Source: an uncultured Saprospiraceae bacterium (lineage in GTDB: Bacteria; Bacteroidota; Bacteroidia; Chitinophagales; Saprospiraceae). From it: a stretch of 52,239 nucleotides of DNA. Below are positions 34,969 through 43,558 of the stretch, one piece after another. Numbering within the stretch: position 1 is the stretch's first letter; every line of letters begins with the position of its first letter. The notes under the pieces are model-generated. The model searched no databases. It worked only from the letters and a program-made list of their open reading frames with translations, and was not told the DNA's origin. Both the position numbers and the translations under genes were made by a program. The DNA lies in contig CALISO010000002.1 of assembly GCA_938041445.1 (NCBI GenBank), forward strand, positions 1-52,239. Direction: 5' to 3'.

Positions 34969-35787
34969 ATGACCAAAGAAGTAGATAAAATTGTAGAAAA
35001 GGAAATGACTTTTTTAGATCATCTCGAAGAACTGAGGTGGCATATAATCAGGTCATTGATCGGTATAATTATATGTGCTTCAGTCGTATTTATATTCAAG
35101 ACATTTATATTTGAAGAGATAATTTTTGCTCCTAAGAATTCTGACTTTTTCACCTACAGGCTTTTTTGTTGGATAAGTGATTTTTCGTGTTTTGGGCCAC
35201 CAGATTTTCAATTGATTACTAGGCAATTAGGAGAACAATTCTTTGTTCATATCAAGGTTTCACTATGGTTAGGTTTTGTGCTTGCTTCACCGATAGTATT
35301 CTTTGAAGTCTGGCGATTTGTCAAACCAGGATTATATAAAGAAGAAAAAAATGCGGCTAAAGGGCTAGTCTTATTTTGCACATTATTGTTTCTTGCTGGT
35401 GTGCTATTTGGGTACTTTGTAATTGCACCTTTTGCAATTACATTTTTGGCTGGTTACCAGGTGGGAGTCGATGCAATTAATAGCCCAACTTTAGCTTCCT
35501 ACGTGAACTATATGACGATGTTTACCTTACCTACAGGATTGGTATTTGAGTTGCCGATACTAGTCTATTTTCTTGCTAGGGTAGGGTTAATAACTCATAC
35601 AATGATGAAGAAGTATCGCCGGCATGCAATGGTCGTCATTTTGATACTTGCCGCTGTAATTACACCACCAGATGTGCTGACACAATTTCTTATTGGAATC
35701 CCAGTATTTATCCTATATGAAATTAGCATCTTGATTGCCAAACGTACACGAGCCAAATACCATCCAGATGAAGATGAAGCAGTATAG
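34969..35787 (+). CDS. tatC: Sec-independent (Tat) translocase subunit TatC
   Basis: 272 residues with six membrane helices. Family signatures: MTFLDHLEELRWHIIRSL at the start, with the Glu and Arg that read the twin-arginine signal, then SPIVFFEVWRFVKPGLYKEEK, FGYFVIAPFAITFLAGY, PTGLVFELPILVYFLARVGL and AAVITPPDVLTQFLIGIPVFILYE. TatC receives folded substrates with an RR signal and works with TatA. No tatA gene lies in the window. Its last 20 bases overlap the start of the next small gene. Confidence 0.96.
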   Translation: MTKEVDKIVEKEMTFLDHLEELRWHIIRSLIGIIICASVVFIFKTFIFEEIIFAPKNSDFFTYRLFCWISDFSCFGPPDFQLITRQLGEQFFVHIKVSLWLGFVLASPIVFFEVWRFVKPGLYKEEKNAAKGLVLFCTLLFLAGVLFGYFVIAPFAITFLAGYQVGVDAINSPTLASYVNYMTMFTLPTGLVFELPILVYFLARVGLITHTMMKKYRRHAMVVILILAAVITPPDVLTQFLIGIPVFILYEISILIAKRTRAKYHPDEDEAV

Positions 35788-36229
35788 ATTGTCGAGTAAT
35801 TTGACGTTGTTTTTAAAGATTTTTCTTCCTACGTTTTGGATTGTTTTTTTCGGGACAATTACTGTTGGTTTGTTCCTTATTGAGCCACAGGATAATCCGT
35901 TCTTGGGGAATAATTCGGTGAGGTTTTCAGTACTGGGAGGTTATGTGTTTTTCTTGCTAATATTTATTCGTACAGTGATGAGGCTCAAGCGAGTAGATGC
36001 GGACCAGCAACACATTTATGTATCTAACTACTTCAAAACTTACCGCTATTTACTTGAGGATATTGAGACGATTGAAGAGCTGGATTTTGGAGTAATATTA
36101 GTGTTAAAGATCATCCTGAAACAAGAGGGAATATTCGGTGCAAAAATCCCGTTTATTTTAAATAAGCCTACCTTCGACGACTTCATCGAACACCACCCAG
36201 AATGTGGCCAATATTTTGTCACATATTAA
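35768..36229 (+). CDS. Small two-helix membrane protein with PH-like C-terminal part, unknown
   Basis: 153 residues from the ATG at 35768; the open frame extends further into tatC (to 35735) but that part is shadow. Two hydrophobic helices (FLKIFLPTFWIVFFGTITVG and FSVLGGYVFFLLIFIRTVM) are followed by about 85 cytoplasmic residues with VDADQQHIYVSNYFKTYRYL and IETIEELDFGVILVLKIIL. This layout is like small bacterial proteins with a PH-type domain after a helical hairpin. Function is unknown. The 20-base overlap with tatC implies coupled translation. It is convergent with porX, 22 bases away. Confidence 0.75.
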   Translation: MKMKQYRLSSNLTLFLKIFLPTFWIVFFGTITVGLFLIEPQDNPFLGNNSVRFSVLGGYVFFLLIFIRTVMRLKRVDADQQHIYVSNYFKTYRYLLEDIETIEELDFGVILVLKIILKQEGIFGAKIPFILNKPTFDDFIEHHPECGQYFVTY

Positions 36230-36251
36230 TGGGATAACAGAGCTCAATTCT

Positions 36252-37808
36252 CTATGCTTTTCTAGGACTCAATAGGACAAATGGACAGATCATTTCTTCC
36301 AGGGATAATCCCCCATGTTGGAAGGTATCTGAGTACATATTTAGATAGTAATTGTAGTTGTTCGGGTAGACGAAATATCGGTCTTCTTTTGCAAAGATAA
36401 AAGTGGAACTAATATTTGGACTTGGTAGACCAATTTTACTTGGATCTTTGAATGCTGCGACATCACTTTTTTGATAGCGTAGGTTTTTGCCAACCTTGTA
36501 TCTAAGGTTAGTAGTCGTCTCTTTATCTCCAATGACTTTTGAAGCATTATTGACTCTGATAGTTCCATGATCAGTAGTTATAACGAGCTTGTGGTCTTTT
36601 TCAGCTAGGCTTTGTAATGCTGCCCAAAGTGGTGAATTTTCAAACCATGATTTAGTCAGAGAACGGTAAGCTTTTTCATCTGGAGCTAGCTCCTTGAGCA
36701 CAGCCATCTCTGTACGTGCATGAGAGAGCATATCGATAAAGTTGTAGACAATCACCGTTAAGTCATAGTTGGCAATATTATGGATCTTATCATTCATCTC
36801 CTTCGCCGTATGCGTATTCGTCACCTTTATATATTGAGTCTTGCACGGTCGTTGAATCGTCCGCTCTAATTGCTCTTCTATAAAGAAGGCTTCATGCATA
36901 TTCTTACCTCCTTTTTCATGATCATAAACCCACTTGTCAACGTGTCTTTTAGAGATATCTTCAGGTGTGAGTCCTGCGAATATCGCGTTACGGCTATACT
37001 GTGTGCTCGTAGGCAAAATTGAATAGAAATAATCTTCGTCATCCACCTTGTATAATTCTGAGATTACTGGCTCAAGAATCTTCCACTGATCAAATCGTAG
37101 GTTATCTAAGAGTAGGAAGACTGTAGGCTTAGTATCATTAATAAGGCTGAGTACTTTATCTTTAAATAGGGTATGACTAAGTGTAGGTCCTGATCCATCC
37201 ATCCAGTCTGGGTATACATTATCTATGTACTTGACAAATTCCTTATTTGCCTCTTGTTTCTGGACACTGAGTATCTCAAACAAACTATCATTATCAGAGG
37301 TGTCTAACTTCAGTTCCCATGAAATGATGCGCTTATAGACATCAACCCATTCTTCATAGTTCAGATTACTATTTATGTCCATGCTCAACTGCCTGAATTC
37401 CTGCTGGTAATCCATAGCAGTTTTTTCACTTATCAGACGTTTGTTGTCGACAATTTTTTTTAGAGATAGCAGAATTTGATTTGGGTTGACCGGCTTGATT
37501 AAGAAATCATCTATCTCACTTCCGATAGCCGTATCCATCAAATTTTCTGCTTCATTCTTAGTAATCATCACAACGGGTAGTAGTGACCTAAAGTCCTTGA
37601 TCTTTTCTAAGGTCTCTAGCCCAGTTAATCCTGGCATAGATTCATCTAAAAATACGATATCAATTGAGTTGTCAGCTTCCAAGATCTCTATAGCGTCGTG
37701 TCCATTGGAGACTGTCGTGACTTGATAGCCTTTCTTTTCAAGAAAGAATAATTGAGGCTTGAGTAATTCTATTTCGTCATCTGCCCAGAGGATGTGGATG
37801 TTACTCAT
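36252..37808 (-). CDS. porX: T9SS response regulator PorX (receiver + PglZ phosphatase-like domain)
   Basis: 518 residues. The receiver domain (1-122) shows ILWADDEIELL, the phospho-acceptor Asp55 in IVFLDESMPGLTG and the Lys in DFLIKPVNPNQ. A helical bundle links it to a PglZ/alkaline-phosphatase-like domain (about 230-510), with VFLLLDNLRFDQW and LVITTDHGTIRVNN as likely metal-site segments and FQHGGLSLEEMICPFVLLSP at the end. This architecture is that of PorX, which is phosphorylated in the PorXY system and controls type IX secretion genes with SigP. PorY is not in the window. Its presence supports active use of the T9SS cargo genes seen here. It is divergent from the HD gene (128 bases between starts). 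Confidence 0.94.
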   Translation of the reverse strand: MSNIHILWADDEIELLKPQLFFLEKKGYQVTTVSNGHDAIEILEADNSIDIVFLDESMPGLTGLETLEKIKDFRSLLPVVMITKNEAENLMDTAIGSEIDDFLIKPVNPNQILLSLKKIVDNKRLISEKTAMDYQQEFRQLSMDINSNLNYEEWVDVYKRIISWELKLDTSDNDSLFEILSVQKQEANKEFVKYIDNVYPDWMDGSGPTLSHTLFKDKVLSLINDTKPTVFLLLDNLRFDQWKILEPVISELYKVDDEDYFYSILPTSTQYSRNAIFAGLTPEDISKRHVDKWVYDHEKGGKNMHEAFFIEEQLERTIQRPCKTQYIKVTNTHTAKEMNDKIHNIANYDLTVIVYNFIDMLSHARTEMAVLKELAPDEKAYRSLTKSWFENSPLWAALQSLAEKDHKLVITTDHGTIRVNNASKVIGDKETTTNLRYKVGKNLRYQKSDVAAFKDPSKIGLPSPNISSTFIFAKEDRYFVYPNNYNYYLNMYSDTFQHGGLSLEEMICPFVLLSPRKA

Positions 37809-37936
37809 ATTTCGTTTTAAACAATCTAAAATTAAGGAATTAACATTCTTGGGATCAGACTTACTCCCTATAAGAAGTGCTACCTTTACACCAAGTAAAA
37901 AAGCAGAACGATTGCTGATTGCTGAATATTACCTCT

Positions 37937-39133
37937 ATGCAACGAAAGCGAAAAATATTTAATGATCCACTCTATGGATTGGTTTGGTTCACCTTTGACT
38001 CGATCTATACGATAATCGATCATCCTTACTTCCAAAGATTAAGGAGAATAAGGCAACTTGGGCTCTCAAGTTATGTCTATACTGGAGCTACTCACAGCCG
38101 ATTTCATCATGCTCTAGGCGTAGCTCACTTAGCTGACCGTCTGGTCAAGAATCTTATCAGCAAAGGAGTAGAGATAACGGATGATGAGCATGAGGGAGTA
38201 GTCTTAGCAGCATTGATGCATGATATTGGCCATGGTCCATTCAGTCATGTACTAGAGCATGGATTCCTTGATCAATCTCATGAACAGATTTCTCTTGAGA
38301 TTATGGAGATGCTTAATGAAGAACTCGGAGGTAAATTGAATGTTGCTATTGACATATTTACTAACAAGTATCCTAAACCATTTCTCCATCAGATGATTTC
38401 AAGTCAATTAGATGTAGATCGATTGGATTACCTTAATAGAGATAGCTACTATACTGGAGTTGTAGAGGGTAAGGTTGGATTTGACAGGATCATTGCAATG
38501 ATGAATGTCTATGATGGAAGACTAGTCATTGAAGATAAAGGGCTTTACAGTGTAGAGAAGTTTATACTTGCGAGGAGGTATATGTATATGCAAGTGTACT
38601 TGCACAAGGTTGTTATTTTGCTCGATGAGATGCTCAAAAGTTTTCTCCATAGATATCAAGAAGTCTACCTCAATGACGCAAAAATCGATAATCGGCTGCT
38701 AAAACTGTTAAGATTGCCAAAAAAAGAGGCAATCAACAGAAAAGAAGTGCTAAAGTCTTACCTACTTCTAGATGATATCGATATTTTTGTGGTGTTGAAA
38801 GATGAGCGACAAAGTGCTGACGATATGCTATCATATCTTTCAACCTCGATCCTTGATAGAGATTTGTTTTCTATCATTATTGAAGAAAAAGAAATTTCGA
38901 GTGACCTTGTTGCGGATATCCGTCACAAAGTCGCTGTTAAGTTAGGTTTAACATTTGACCAAACCAATCATTTTGTTAAATCTGGTACTGTCCAGAACCT
39001 GACCTACGGAAGCTTAGAAGAAATTGAAATACTGAAAAAGACGAAATCAGTGGTTCCAATTTCACATATGTTAAAGACGCTTAATATTAATTCTATGGAA
39101 AGAGCATTTTATGTTTGCTTTCCTAGGGTTTAA
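37937..39133 (+). CDS. HD-domain phosphohydrolase (SAMHD1/dNTPase-like)
   Basis: 398 residues from the ATG at 37937 (MQRKRKIFNDPLYG); the frame starts at a TTG six codons earlier, less likely. The HD metal site is plain: HSRFHHALGVAHLADRL, LMHDIGHGPFSHVLEH, and the third Asp in SSQLDVDRLDYLNRDSYYTG. IIDHPYFQRLRRIRQLG is typical of the deoxynucleotide triphosphate triphosphohydrolase/SAMHD1-like branch. Such enzymes may cut dNTPs, but many members of this bacterial subgroup have unproven substrates. It is divergent from porX and monocistronic as far as can be seen. Confidence 0.9.
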   Translation: MQRKRKIFNDPLYGLVWFTFDSIYTIIDHPYFQRLRRIRQLGLSSYVYTGATHSRFHHALGVAHLADRLVKNLISKGVEITDDEHEGVVLAALMHDIGHGPFSHVLEHGFLDQSHEQISLEIMEMLNEELGGKLNVAIDIFTNKYPKPFLHQMISSQLDVDRLDYLNRDSYYTGVVEGKVGFDRIIAMMNVYDGRLVIEDKGLYSVEKFILARRYMYMQVYLHKVVILLDEMLKSFLHRYQEVYLNDAKIDNRLLKLLRLPKKEAINRKEVLKSYLLLDDIDIFVVLKDERQSADDMLSYLSTSILDRDLFSIIIEEKEISSDLVADIRHKVAVKLGLTFDQTNHFVKSGTVQNLTYGSLEEIEILKKTKSVVPISHMLKTLNINSMERAFYVCFPRV

Positions 39134-39163
39134 TTGAGTACTTTCGCGGCTTATTATACTTTG
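39134..39163 (+). promoter_or_regulatory. Putative promoter of the 23-mer repeat protein gene
   Basis: TTG at 39134-39136, 18 bases, then TATACTTTG (39155-39163), which is one base off the TAnnTTTG spacing. It lies about 37 bases before the ATG. Confidence 0.3.
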
Positions 39164-39200
39164 GAAACTTAAATATTTATTCATAAAACCATTTTTTATC

Positions 39201-42200
39201 ATGAAGAAACTTAACACGATATTGACATCGTTACTAGTTTTTGCGGCATTCGTCGCTATTGCACAGCCTGAGCCAGGTATGCCTTCTGAACCAGGAAAGT
39301 GTTACGCAAAGTGTCTTATCCAAGATACTTACACTACTGTGACAGAGCAGATTCAAACTCAAGCAGCATCTACTAGAACTGAGATCGTACCTGAACAGTA
39401 CGAAACAATTACTGAAGAAGTCTTGACAAAAGAGGCATCTTCTACACTTGCAGTTGTACCTGCGCAATTCGAAACTATCTCTGAGGAGGTATTGAAGAAA
39501 GAAGCGTCATCTACACTTGCAGTAGTACCTGCACAGTACGAGACTATTACAGAAGAAGTTCTTGTAAAAGAAGCTTCAACTGTATTAGCAGTAGTACCTG
39601 CACAGTACGAGACTATTTCAGAAGAGGTTCTTGTAAAAGAAGCTTCATCTGTATTAGCAGTAGTGCCTGCACAGTACGAAACGATTACTGAAGAAGTACT
39701 TACTAAAGAAGCTTCAAGTACATTATCTGTTGTGCCAGCTCAATTCGAGACAATCACTGAAGAGGTATTGACTAGAGATGCTGGAAAAACTGTTGCGACT
39801 ACTTCTGCACAGTTTGAAACAGTAAGTGAGCAAGTAATTGCTAAGGTAAATGCACCAGGATTATCTGTTGCACCAGCTAGATTTGAAACAATGACTGAGC
39901 AAGTTCTTGTACAAGATGCTTACGAAGTACTTACTGTTGTGCCTGCACAATATGAGACTATCACTGAAGAGGTTCTTGTAAAAGAAGGATATACTGAAAC
40001 AAGAGTTGTAGGATCAACTACTGATCTTAATGCACTTCTGGATATGGCTAACAGTGGAAGAAATACTCTTACTGTTGACGGAAGCGGAAGAGTTGTTGCT
40101 GGAGGAGGTTCATCTTTCGGTGGAAACCACGATGCTGATGTGGCTGGAGCTACATATAACTGTGTATCAGGTAATTGTAAGAATGCAGGATCAGGAGGAA
40201 CTTACTCTTCAAGATCTGCTTGTATCAATTCTTGTGCAGGTGGAGGAAGTGGAAGAACTGGATCAGGATACTACACTAAAACTTTTACATCAGAGGAAAT
40301 CAATGCGATTAAAAGTTTAGCACCAGGTACTTCACTTTCAAAGGATAACAATGGTAATGTATACGCTACTGTTACAGAGCAAGTATTAGAGAAAGAAGGA
40401 TATTCTACTCTACAGGTAGTACCTGCACAGTATGAGACTATTACTGAAGAAGTATTAGAGAAAGAAGCAAGTTCTACTATCAGAATAGTACCTGCGCAAT
40501 ATGAGACTATTACTGAAGAGGTACTAGAAAAAGAAGCAAGCTCTACTATCAGAGTAGTACCTGCAGTTTATGAAACTGTTACTGAAGAAGTATTAGAAAA
40601 AGAAGCTAGTTCTACTATCAGAGTAGTGCCTGCAACTTATGAGACTATTACTGAAGAAGTATTAGAGAAAGAAGGATATTCTACACTTGCTGTAGTACCT
40701 GCAACGTATGAGACAGTATCAGAAGAAGTACTTGTTAAAGCTGCTGGTTCTAAAATTGAGAAGATCCCTGCAAAGTATTCTACTCAAACAGAGCAAATTG
40801 AGACTGCACCTGCATCTCAGAAGTGGGTTAAGAAGAAAGCTGACAAAAACTGTCTTTCTGCTGATCCTAACGATTGTTTAGTATGGTGTCTTGTTGAGAC
40901 TCCTGCTCAGTACAGAACTGTTACTAAGAAAGTAAGAGAAGCTTGTGCTGCTGGATATACTGAAAGCGGTGAAGATTGTATCAGAACTGTTGATGTACCT
41001 GCACAGTACAAAACTAGAACTTACCAAAGACTAGTAACACCTGCATCTACAACTTCTAATGAAGTACCTGCTAAATACGGAACAAGATCATACCAGAGAT
41101 TGGTAACTCCTGCAACAACTGAGTCTGTAGAGATTCCAGCTGTATACGGAACAAGATCATACCAAAAATTAGTTACTCCTGCTACGACTGAGTCTGTAGA
41201 TATCCCAGCTAAGTATGGAACAAGAACTTACCAAAGACTGGTAACTCCTGCTACTACGGAAGCTGTAGAGATTCCTGCTAAATACGGAACAAGATCATAC
41301 CAGAGATTGGTAACTCCTGCAACAACTGAGTCTGTAGAGATTCCAGCTGTATACGGAACAAGATCATACCAAAGATTAGTATCTCCTGCAACTACAACAT
41401 CTATTGATGTTCCTGCTAAGTATGGTACTAAGACTTCACAGAGATTGATTTACTCTGCAAGTACAGAGACTATCAACATTCCTGCTCAGTATAAGACTAG
41501 ATCTTACCAAGCAATGTCTGCTCCTGCAACTACTACTAGTACAACTGTACCAGCTAGATATGAAACAAGAACATGGAAAAAATTAGTTTCTGCTGCAACT
41601 GTTTCTGAGACTGCATGTGGTTCAAGAAGCACAGGTGGAACAAGATTGGCTGTAAACTTCGGATCAGGAAACGCTATCTTAACTGGTGGTTCTTCTGCTG
41701 AGATCTCAAGAGTAGCATCACAATTGAAGTCAAGTGGAGCATCTGCAACTATTGTAGGTCACACTGATAGTGACGGATCAGATGCTGCTAACCAAACTTT
41801 ATCTTCTAACAGAGCTAAAGCTGTATACGATGCACTAGTTGCACAAGGTGTTTCTTCTTCACAATTAAGCTACGAAGGTAGAGGAGAGTCACAACCAATT
41901 GCTTCTAACGCAACATCAAACGGAAAAGCTCAGAACAGAAGAGTTGAGATGGTTACTGCTGGAAGTTCTACTGGAGGTGGAGATTGTACTGAGTACACTA
42001 CAAGATCTTACCAAAGATTAGTTACTCCTTCAGGAGCAACTATGGGTGATATCCCTGCACAGTATGGCACTAGATCTTACCAAAGACTAGTAACACCTGC
42101 GACAACTAATTCTGTAGAGATTCCTGCTCAATATGGAACAAGATCTTACCAGAGATTAGCTAGTCCTGCTACGACTACTTCAACTGAAGTACCAGCTAAG

Positions 42201-42809
42201 TACACTACAAGATCTTACCAAAGATTGGCTAGCCCAGCAACAACTACTTCAACTGAAGTACCAGCTCAATACCAGTCTAGATCTTACCAGAGATTAGCTA
42301 CACCAGCAACTACTACATCTACAGAGGTTCCTGCTCAGTACGGTACAAGATCTTACCAGAGATTAGCTAGTCCTGCGACTACTACATCAACAGAGATTCC
42401 TGCACAGTATGGAACAAGATCTTACCAAAGATTAGCTAGTCCTGCGACTACTACATCTAATGAGATTCCTGCACAATATGGAACAAGATCTTACCAAAGA
42501 CTTGTAACTCCGGCGTCTACAAGAAGTGTAGAAGTACCTGCTCAATACCAAACAGTTTCTAAGAGAGTATTAGAATCTCAAGGTGGATTTACTGAGTGGA
42601 AAGAAGTTGTGTGTGGAAATGCTCAAAATTACGATGATATCGTAAGACAAGTACAAGTACAATTGAACGCAAGAGGATATAACGTAGGAACTGCAGATAA
42701 TGCATTCGGTCCTGCTACTAAAGCTGCTCTTGTTAAGTTCCAGAAGGATAATAACCTTCCAATTGGAAACCTTGACTATGAAACATTGAAAGCTTTAGGT
42801 GTAAAGTAA
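39201..42809 (+). CDS. 23-residue-repeat protein with internal OmpA and C-terminal peptidoglycan-binding domains
   Basis: 1202 residues. Signal peptide to about 21 (FVAIAQPEPG). Acidic 23-mers (consensus VPAQYETITEEVLxKEASSTxxV) fill 63-269 and 390-521. They are split by a Gly/Ser-rich insert (270-389) with four Cys. A Cys-rich linker (522-598) leads to a second repeat type (IPAQYGTRSYQRLVTPATTxSxE) at 599-805 and 932-1111. Between these lies an OmpA-like domain (806-931; IVGHTDSDGS, SSNRAKAVYDAL, GRGESQPIASN, AQNRRVEM). The end (about 1138-1202) is a PG_binding_1-type fold (VQVQLNARGYNVGTADNAFGPATKAAL). About 32 copies of the 23-mer are present. Two wall-binding domains suggest a long fibrous periplasmic or outer-membrane-to-wall spacer. 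I know of no named system with this exact layout. It is flanked by its own promoter and terminator. Confidence 0.9.
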   Translation: MKKLNTILTSLLVFAAFVAIAQPEPGMPSEPGKCYAKCLIQDTYTTVTEQIQTQAASTRTEIVPEQYETITEEVLTKEASSTLAVVPAQFETISEEVLKKEASSTLAVVPAQYETITEEVLVKEASTVLAVVPAQYETISEEVLVKEASSVLAVVPAQYETITEEVLTKEASSTLSVVPAQFETITEEVLTRDAGKTVATTSAQFETVSEQVIAKVNAPGLSVAPARFETMTEQVLVQDAYEVLTVVPAQYETITEEVLVKEGYTETRVVGSTTDLNALLDMANSGRNTLTVDGSGRVVAGGGSSFGGNHDADVAGATYNCVSGNCKNAGSGGTYSSRSACINSCAGGGSGRTGSGYYTKTFTSEEINAIKSLAPGTSLSKDNNGNVYATVTEQVLEKEGYSTLQVVPAQYETITEEVLEKEASSTIRIVPAQYETITEEVLEKEASSTIRVVPAVYETVTEEVLEKEASSTIRVVPATYETITEEVLEKEGYSTLAVVPATYETVSEEVLVKAAGSKIEKIPAKYSTQTEQIETAPASQKWVKKKADKNCLSADPNDCLVWCLVETPAQYRTVTKKVREACAAGYTESGEDCIRTVDVPAQYKTRTYQRLVTPASTTSNEVPAKYGTRSYQRLVTPATTESVEIPAVYGTRSYQKLVTPATTESVDIPAKYGTRTYQRLVTPATTEAVEIPAKYGTRSYQRLVTPATTESVEIPAVYGTRSYQRLVSPATTTSIDVPAKYGTKTSQRLIYSASTETINIPAQYKTRSYQAMSAPATTTSTTVPARYETRTWKKLVSAATVSETACGSRSTGGTRLAVNFGSGNAILTGGSSAEISRVASQLKSSGASATIVGHTDSDGSDAANQTLSSNRAKAVYDALVAQGVSSSQLSYEGRGESQPIASNATSNGKAQNRRVEMVTAGSSTGGGDCTEYTTRSYQRLVTPSGATMGDIPAQYGTRSYQRLVTPATTNSVEIPAQYGTRSYQRLASPATTTSTEVPAKYTTRSYQRLASPATTTSTEVPAQYQSRSYQRLATPATTTSTEVPAQYGTRSYQRLASPATTTSTEIPAQYGTRSYQRLASPATTTSNEIPAQYGTRSYQRLVTPASTRSVEVPAQYQTVSKRVLESQGGFTEWKEVVCGNAQNYDDIVRQVQVQLNARGYNVGTADNAFGPATKAALVKFQKDNNLPIGNLDYETLKALGVK
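39387..40007 (+). repeat. Nine 69-bp tandem repeats, acidic type, block 1
   Basis: Nine units of 23 codons, consensus VPAQYETITEEVL then KEASSTLAV. Units 6 to 8 are the most divergent (TSAQFETVSEQVIAKVNAPG). Each unit of the common type carries a net charge of about -2 to -3. Confidence 0.95.
40368..40763 (+). repeat. Acidic 69-bp repeats, block 2
   Basis: One partial unit (TVTEQVLEKEGYSTLQV) followed by five full units (VPAQYETITEEVLEKEASSTIRV and close variants). This block follows the Gly/Ser/Cys insert that interrupts the acidic half. Confidence 0.95.
40995..41615 (+). repeat. Nine 69-bp repeats, TRSYQRL type, block 1
   Basis: Nine units with consensus IPAKYGTRSYQRLVTPATTESVE, neutral to slightly basic. 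A 100-bp segment at 41067-41166 is identical, base for base, to 41274-41373 (offset 207 = three units), a sign of recent duplication or gene conversion. Confidence 0.95.
41994..42533 (+). repeat. 69-bp repeats, TRSYQRL type, block 2
   Basis: A partial unit (YTTRSYQRLVTPSG) and seven full units (IPAQYGTRSYQRLASPATTTSTE type). The block lies after the OmpA-like domain and before the peptidoglycan-binding end; a decayed unit (VPAQYQTVSKRVL) follows. Confidence 0.95.
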
Positions 42810-42854
42810 TCTGAATACCTAAGGACTCAATAATTAGTCTTTGAAATATAGAAG

Positions 42855-42886
42855 GCCTCTGCTCTCACTGAGCAGGGGCTTTTTTT
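42855..42886 (+). terminator. Rho-independent terminator of the repeat-protein gene
   Basis: GCCTCTGCTC, loop TCACT, GAGCAGGGGC: ten pairs with one G-T wobble, followed by seven T. It lies 45 bases after the stop. Confidence 0.9.
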
Positions 42887-42943
42887 ATATACTATTATTA
42901 ATTAGCACCTCAATGTGATTGGTGGTTTTTCATATCTTTATAT

Positions 42944-43558
42944 ATGACGAGAATTATTCTACTGTTTGTTGTTTTTGGGATCTGTAACCTTACTTCTAGT
43001 TTGTTAGCACAGGATGAGAGTACAAATACTCGATTCGAAGGAATTGGTCTTTCTTATGCCGGGGAGTTAGGTCTTCATCCTGGAGTGAGAATAGATGCTA
43101 ACATCAGACTCGCGACTCGATATAGATGGAGATCCAAGCAGACACTCATTTTTCGTCCAACGATCGGTTATTTCTTTCGACCATATTATACCAATAATTT
43201 TGTTGTCCTACCACAGATTGTCAGTAAGTCAGAATTCTTAGAATTCCGAAATCTTATTTGTTTTTATGAAATCTATGGCCAAATGGGTCTACTCCGATAT
43301 CAATATATTGGTGACATTTATGAGACTAAATCAGATGGTAGTATTGAAGAAGTTAAGTTCGCCGGTGATAATGCATTTGTGATTGGTATCGGGCTTTCAT
43401 TAGGTATTAAATCTAAGTTGACTGGTAGAGAATTCCATCTTGGATTTGATTACAATAAGGAAAGAACTCCTGATGACTTAAGGACGAATCTACTTTTTAT
43501 CAATCTAGGTTGTCGACTTCCATTCCAAAAAATGACTAAGGATGATGAAAGGAATTAA
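42944..43558 (+). CDS. Probable outer-membrane beta-barrel protein, unknown
   Basis: 204 residues. Signal peptide (to about 22, NLTSSLLAQ), then alternating strands with aromatic ends (LIFRPTIGYFFRPYYT, AFVIGIGLSLGIKSKL, FHLGFDYNKERTPDD, LLFINLGCRLPFQ). This pattern suggests a small outer-membrane barrel of perhaps eight to ten strands. No family is recognised. Its last 17 bases overlap the start of the alpha/beta hydrolase lipoprotein gene, so the two form a unit. Confidence 0.7.
   Translation: MTRIILLFVVFGICNLTSSLLAQDESTNTRFEGIGLSYAGELGLHPGVRIDANIRLATRYRWRSKQTLIFRPTIGYFFRPYYTNNFVVLPQIVSKSEFLEFRNLICFYEIYGQMGLLRYQYIGDIYETKSDGSIEEVKFAGDNAFVIGIGLSLGIKSKLTGREFHLGFDYNKERTPDDLRTNLLFINLGCRLPFQKMTKDDERN

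Noticed and set aside
40030-40320. 96-codon frame inside the repeat-protein gene
   Set aside because: Out-of-frame reading of the Gly/Ser-rich insert, giving Leu/Glu-rich low-complexity sequence; no start context.
39387-42533. Dense direct repeats that could be mistaken for a CRISPR array or satellite DNA
   Set aside because: The 69-bp period is an exact multiple of three inside one intact frame, units vary mostly at synonymous sites and there are no unique spacers. They are protein repeats.
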